Positions 59,518-64,000 of a DNA stretch of 64,000 bases are shown here, one piece after another. Each line of letters opens with the position of its first letter. Position 1 is the stretch's first letter. Both the position numbers and the translations under genes were made by a program. The notes beneath the pieces are model-generated. The model was not told where the DNA came from. It did not search any database and worked only from the letters and a program-made list of their open reading frames with translations. Source of the stretch: Nectonema munidae (lineage: Eukaryota; Nematomorpha; Nectonematoida; Nectonematidae); the NCBI GenBank assembly GCA_030549495.1, contig JAUIRK010000753.1, positions 1 through 64,000 on the forward strand. The letters run 5' to 3'.

Positions 59518-61315
59518 CAGTAGACCTTCGTTAGGGCGGACTACTTGGGGGAGAGCAATTTGACCTTGCTTAACAGAAGTTATAACAAATCAGACGAATT
59601 TTATTCATGCCTAATAATAAAAAACATTTTATGCACATTTTCTTCTAATATAACAAAATTGAGCAATTTAAACATCAAAAGAGTAAAGTCCACTTATAGA
59701 TGGCTGAGGAGAGTTTGATTCCGTGCCTCTGACAACTGGCTTAAAAAATGAATAAATCTTTAATTATTTTAGATCGTAAGTGTGGGTAATACTGGTTGCT
59801 TTCTTCGTCTGCAGTTATATCAATGTGCGTTATGATAGTATCAAGGGCTTCTCGAACCGCTGAAAGCTTTGGAATTTTAACATCCAAATCATTTTCTTCA
59901 TTATCCTCCTTTGTGTCACCATTAACAACTTCTTCGGCTATTTCTTCACCTGTCATAACATGATGACCGGGTCCTTTTCTGTTTCTTCAAACCACTTTCC
60001 TACATCCTCCAAAGAAACATGTTCCCCGGCTCTTTTGAAGAGACAATGAAAATCATTTGGCTCAAAACCCTCAAAATCGTACTCAATATCATCGGTATCA
60101 TACAGGAGTCTTTCCATGCAGCTGCAATATTGAAAATGGCCTCTTTTATGTTGTAGTTCCTGATATTTTCTTTTGTTTTTTTCCTCCTATATCAACTCCA
60201 ACATCCTCATCCACAAAGACACACAGCACTTCATCAAGATATTTACGCTGATACAGTCTTTTACAGGAATAAATCACACTCTGGTCCATTGGCTGAATTA
60301 GAGATTCAGGCAATGGACCAAATTTCCAAGGCAAATAGAACTCTAATTTTCCCATTATAACTAACAAGGCCTGATTCACTAGGGTGAGCAGGGGCGATAC
60401 CTAAAATCAAAGCTTTCACATCTTTAGGAGCAATTTTTAGAATATCTTTTTGAAATTTCTGAACTTTGGCTACAAAATGTTTAAAAAACCAATCTTGAAA
60501 AATGTCTATGTTAAACCAAACCTTTTTCGAGTTGTAGTAATGAACGAGCAGGCAATTCATACAATCTTTCAAAACTCGCGGACGCTTAGACTTGCCCACC
60601 ACAGAGAGAGGTAAACTTTCATCGGCATTGTAAATTTGGGAGCTTAAAAACACTTCATCTTTGATTAACTTATTTAACTTCTGTCTAAAAGGCTTAACAT
60701 CTTCGCCTGGCGCACTGCCAGCTTCCCCATGCAACACTTTATCACAAAGCCCATGCCTATTTCTGAAGCGCCATAACGAACCATCACTAGCAGTAAAATC
60801 ATTAATTCCTCCCATATGTCTAGCTAACTTTTGAGCAGCATCTTGAATAGCAATGCCACGAACTTTTACACCGCATGACCGTTGCGGCACAAACGATTTT
60901 GTTAGCGCTTCTTCCAAGTTTCCATCCTTACAAACTCTCATCCTTTTTCTATTTCCAAGAGAAAAATGTTCACGCCCTTCAAGTCACATTGTACTTTAAA
61001 GAAAAAGCTAAGAGTTTGTCTTTAGCTTTCCCAATGTCTGAGACAGTTTGTTTCTTCACCCCATACTCTTTACAAACACTTTTAACAGTAGCTCCAACTT
61101 CTAATTTGCAAATAAGTTCAAGCTTTTGAGCTCTTCCTGTATTTCTTCCAGGCATTTTGGAAGAAAATATTGACTACGAATTATCTATTAAATTAAAAAA
61201 AATTTATTAGCATTAAATTAAAAAAATCAAAGAAAATAGCGGCTTGTAAGCGGACTTAATATATTAGGTCCGACTTATCCGGGTTATCGAGGTCCGAGTT
61301 AATGAGGGTCTACTG
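59518..61315 (-). mobile_element. Tigger DNA transposon (family B), 1.8 kb, TA-flanked
   Basis: The left end is CAGTAGACCTTCGTTAGGGC. The right end read inward is CAGTAGACCCTCATTAACTC. TA flanks both sides (59516-59517 and 61316-61317). It carries a minus-strand transposase. The copy at 9816-10252 is an internally deleted relative, and a patchwork fragment is at 63351-63505. Confidence 0.92.
59741..61155 (-). pseudogene. Tigger/jerky-type transposase (family B), broken
   Basis: It begins MPGRNTGRAQKLELICKLEV at 61155, with a psq-type helix-turn-helix (VKSVCKEYGVKKQTVSDIGK). A frame change near 60980 leads to MRVCKDGNLEEALTKSF at 60941, then the CENP-B-like domain (LARHMGGINDFTASDGSLWR). The catalytic core has YNADES (first D). 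The second Asp region reads LILGIAPAHPS where active relatives have LIxDNAPAHP, so Asp-Asn is changed to Gly-Ile. In another frame LIQPMDQSVIYSCKRLY holds the third D. An acidic tail (GEEIAEEVVNGDTKEDNEEN) follows at 59956-59741. Frame changes and the lost catalytic Asp make it inactive. Confidence 0.85.
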
Positions 61316-61456
61316 TACATTAATTTTCTAATGAAGAATTCTAAATTTGTGCTAAATTTTGGTCGATAGGTGAAAAAAGATTGAAGAATACTGATCTAGA
61401 GATTTTCAGTTTCTTCTTTTTCAAAGTAAATTAGCTGGGCTAAATTTGTCCGCTCA

Positions 61457-64000
61457 AGTGCTGGGGGGCGTAAAGTGCCTCCCCCCCCTATTTTTCTCAT
61501 ATATTAATAAGTTTTTATAATTTTTTTTAATGTTACATATATATTTCAACTATGCTGAATTCAGTGGTTATGTCCATTTTTTATGGAAATCAATCAAACC
61601 TGTCAAAAAATTGATCTAAATGTGACAGCTCATCTCGAAAAGCAACTTTTTATCTAAATAATTATATAAAGTTCTTTACACATGTATACCCATTTTCAAA
61701 TATGCTGAATTTCAGGTTGATATTCATTTTTTATGAAAATCAATCAAACGTGTCAAAAATTGATCTAAATGTGACAGCTCATCTCAAAAAGAAACATCTT
61801 ATCCGAATAATTATATAAAGTTTTTTACACACATATACCCTTTTTCAAGTAGGCTGTGTTTACTGGTTATATTCCTTTTTTTTTATAATAAAAATTAGTC
61901 AAACCTGACAAAATAACTTAAATATGACATCCCATGTCAAATTTTTATTCTTATAAAAAGTCTTTTATACATTTCAAGTATGTAGAATTTAATGGTGATG
62001 TTCATTTTTTAGGAAATCAATAAAACCTGTCAAAAAAATCGATAAACCTGTAAATCAATGTCAAATATATAAACATAAAAATAACTTCTACTTGCAGTAT
62101 TTCTCTGGTAATTATTTTCTTAAAACCAACTTTACGTTTTTAATTCACTTAAAATATTTCATTCTACAGTAACTTATGTAACTCGATAGGACCTCCATTT
62201 TTTTGGCTCGTAGTCTCTACGTCATATTATAATTTACAGTATGTAATTTTGCTATTCATTCTATGATGATCCTTTCTTGGTAGCTCTTTTTTCATTAGTA
62301 ATTTATATTCTTTAATGTGTGTTCAAAAATTTTTTTATAATGATAAAATTACTTTTTTCCTCTCTCAAAGCATTCTGATTAAAGAATCTTCTTGATGATC
62401 TTAGACTTTTTTATCAGTATCGTGTATTTTATTATCAGACCTGAATATTTGTCAACCAATGTCATTTCAAAGGTTTTTTTCTGATGAATCATTCGTGATG
62501 TTCATTGTTCAATTAAAAAAAGTTGTCCACGTTCTTCATCTAAAAAATTATCTCTTTGACGCGAAAGGAAAAATATGGACAAATTCAATTTAAATTAAAA
62601 ATATCTTGATAGTGACTAAATTCTCACATATTGGCATCTGTGCCATTTTTGATAACCCTGGCCTATCCAAAATTTTCATTTCCATCTTAGTTAAATGATA
62701 ATTGTAATCCTAGATGATAAATTATAGATTTAAATATTTTTCATTTGTAAAAGAGGAACTTCTTTTTCACAGTAAAATCTTTTTTGAACCACCTAATATT
62801 ATATAATTAAACCACTTCCTAGTTCATTAGAACATGGTAGATCTTCTATTTAGTCAAGATACATATTTTTTTAATTATTTGTTTTGATCACATGTTCTTT
62901 TTTCAATTAGTTTTCAACTTGGTTCCTTCTCTCATACAAATTTTCAAAAGATTTTATAATACGTTTTATTTTTTTAAAATAAATATTTCATACTCAAGAT
63001 GATTAAAGTATTATATGCCAAAATATACAAAAAAAAAAGTATATTTTTTACAGAACTGTTTTTCAGGCATACATTACTAATTCAATTGCCACTTCGAGAT
63101 ATTTTTTAACCGTATTATCCAAAATCCAGTACAGAAATAAAATAAGCATAGTCGATTTGGTATAAAACAGATATTTTATTTTTTTGAAAATATTTTTGAA
63201 GACAGTATCTATATATACCACAAATCTGATTGAAGCTTTCAGATACTTTAAAACCATAAATGCCAAACCTGAGTCCAAAAATGAAACCAACATCTTCCAT
63301 TTGGCATAAAAACAGATATTTTATTTCAATTTCAAAAATATTTCTGTAGACCGAGCAGGCAATTCATACAATCTTTCAAAACTCGGGGACGCTTAGACTT
63401 GCCCACCACAGAGAGAGGTAAACTTTCATGGCATTGTAAATTTGGGAGCTTAAAAACACTTCATCTTTGATTTGTGGGCATTGCAAATTTTTAGAATATC
63501 TTTACGACGTAAATCGAACATTTGATTGACACTTTCAGACATTACGTCTAAATGGAAGAAATGATTTCAGAAATAAAAATTATCATGGTCGAATTGGTAT
63601 AAAAAATATATTTTATATTAAATTAGAGAGAATATTTTGGGATATAGTTTTCAGACATAAACCGCAAATTTGATTGACACTAGCAGTAAAACCTCTAAAT
63701 GCGAAAACTGTGTTTAGGAATGAAACCAGCATGATCGATTTGCTAAAAAACAAATTTTAGAACTAAACCCAAATTTATGGACTATTGGTTTTTAAATTCC
63801 AATTTAAAAAAAGGGGCATGAGTATAAAAACATATATTTCATGTAAAATTTGAATCAATATTTTTGGAAACAAATTTTAGAACTAAACGCAAATTTGATT
63901 GATACTTATAGGTATTTTCAAATTCAAACTGCAAAAGTTGAGTCCATAAATGAAACTAGCATGGTTGATTTGGTATAAAAACCGATATTTAATTGTAAAA
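61457..64000 (-). mobile_element. Foldback-like element, copy 2 (inverted, runs off the window)
   Basis: It starts AGTGCTGGGGGGCGTAAAGT and follows copy 1 in reverse complement: array B (about 61540-62045, four units instead of about ten), core (about 62050-63060), then array A (about 63060 to the window edge). No TTAA lies at the left end. Array A is interrupted by a Tigger-derived patch at 63351-63505 and a small foreign stretch near 63785-63820. Confidence 0.82.
63351..63505. repeat. Tigger (family B) fragment inside array A of copy 2
   Basis: 63352-63474 match 60547-60665 almost base for base (CGCTTAGACTTGCCCACCAC). The following AATTTTTAGAATATCTTT matches about 60432-60450, which lies on the other side in the source, so the order is shuffled. 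The flanks agree with uninterrupted array A sequence in copy 1 (41960-42000). No TIRs or TA duplications are present. Confidence 0.8.

Overview
The window is AT-rich animal DNA with small exons, large repeat-filled introns and many degraded transposons. An arthropod, possibly a copepod, is my best guess. It rests on the protein flavour and on the Tigger/hAT/LINE load; the species cannot be fixed from the sequence.

Three host genes can be supported. (1) IDH3A, the alpha subunit of mitochondrial NAD-dependent isocitrate dehydrogenase, lies on the + strand. Seven exons run from 8900 to 20039, with every splice phase consistent; the first exon with the start codon was not found. (2) A nucleolin-like gene lies on the - strand (34897 to 24563). 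I could join 20 exons into an uninterrupted 620-residue reading frame: a basic N-terminus, eight Asp/Glu/Ser-rich acidic modules with one exon each, a weak RRM-like segment, two CCHC zinc knuckles and a C-terminal RRM. Seventeen of its 19 introns are phase 1, and two neighbouring acidic exons are near-copies. (3) A spenito/RBM15-type gene (three RRMs, an RS-rich stretch and a SPOC domain) lies on the + strand at 46832-48829, almost all in one exon, with a long 3' UTR.

The rest is mostly mobile DNA. From left to right: a LINE on the - strand (about 0.4-4.4 kb), broken by frameshifts in ORF2; a Tigger/pogo element with TA target duplications (4966-7500); a hAT remnant (7.5-8.6 kb); a deletion derivative of a second Tigger family (9816-10252), whose longer copy is at 59518-61315; a TA-flanked MITE (16269-16583); a (CA)90 microsatellite; four copies of a tRNA-derived SINE; two ZBED5-like hAT remnants; and a 111-bp retroposon with a (GAT)n tail and a perfect 14-bp target duplication (53981-54091).

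The most unusual structure is a 4.4-kb element at about 40.42-44.89 kb with a second, oppositely oriented copy at 61.46 kb running off the right edge. It has GC-rich palindromic ends, two arrays of ~148-bp tandem repeats that look like inverted relatives of each other, and a ~1-kb core without a recognisable gene. This is a foldback-like architecture. The two copies differ in repeat number, and one carries a patchwork piece of the neighbouring Tigger element. I saw no CRISPR array, rRNA, convincing functional tRNA gene, LTR element or Polinton.
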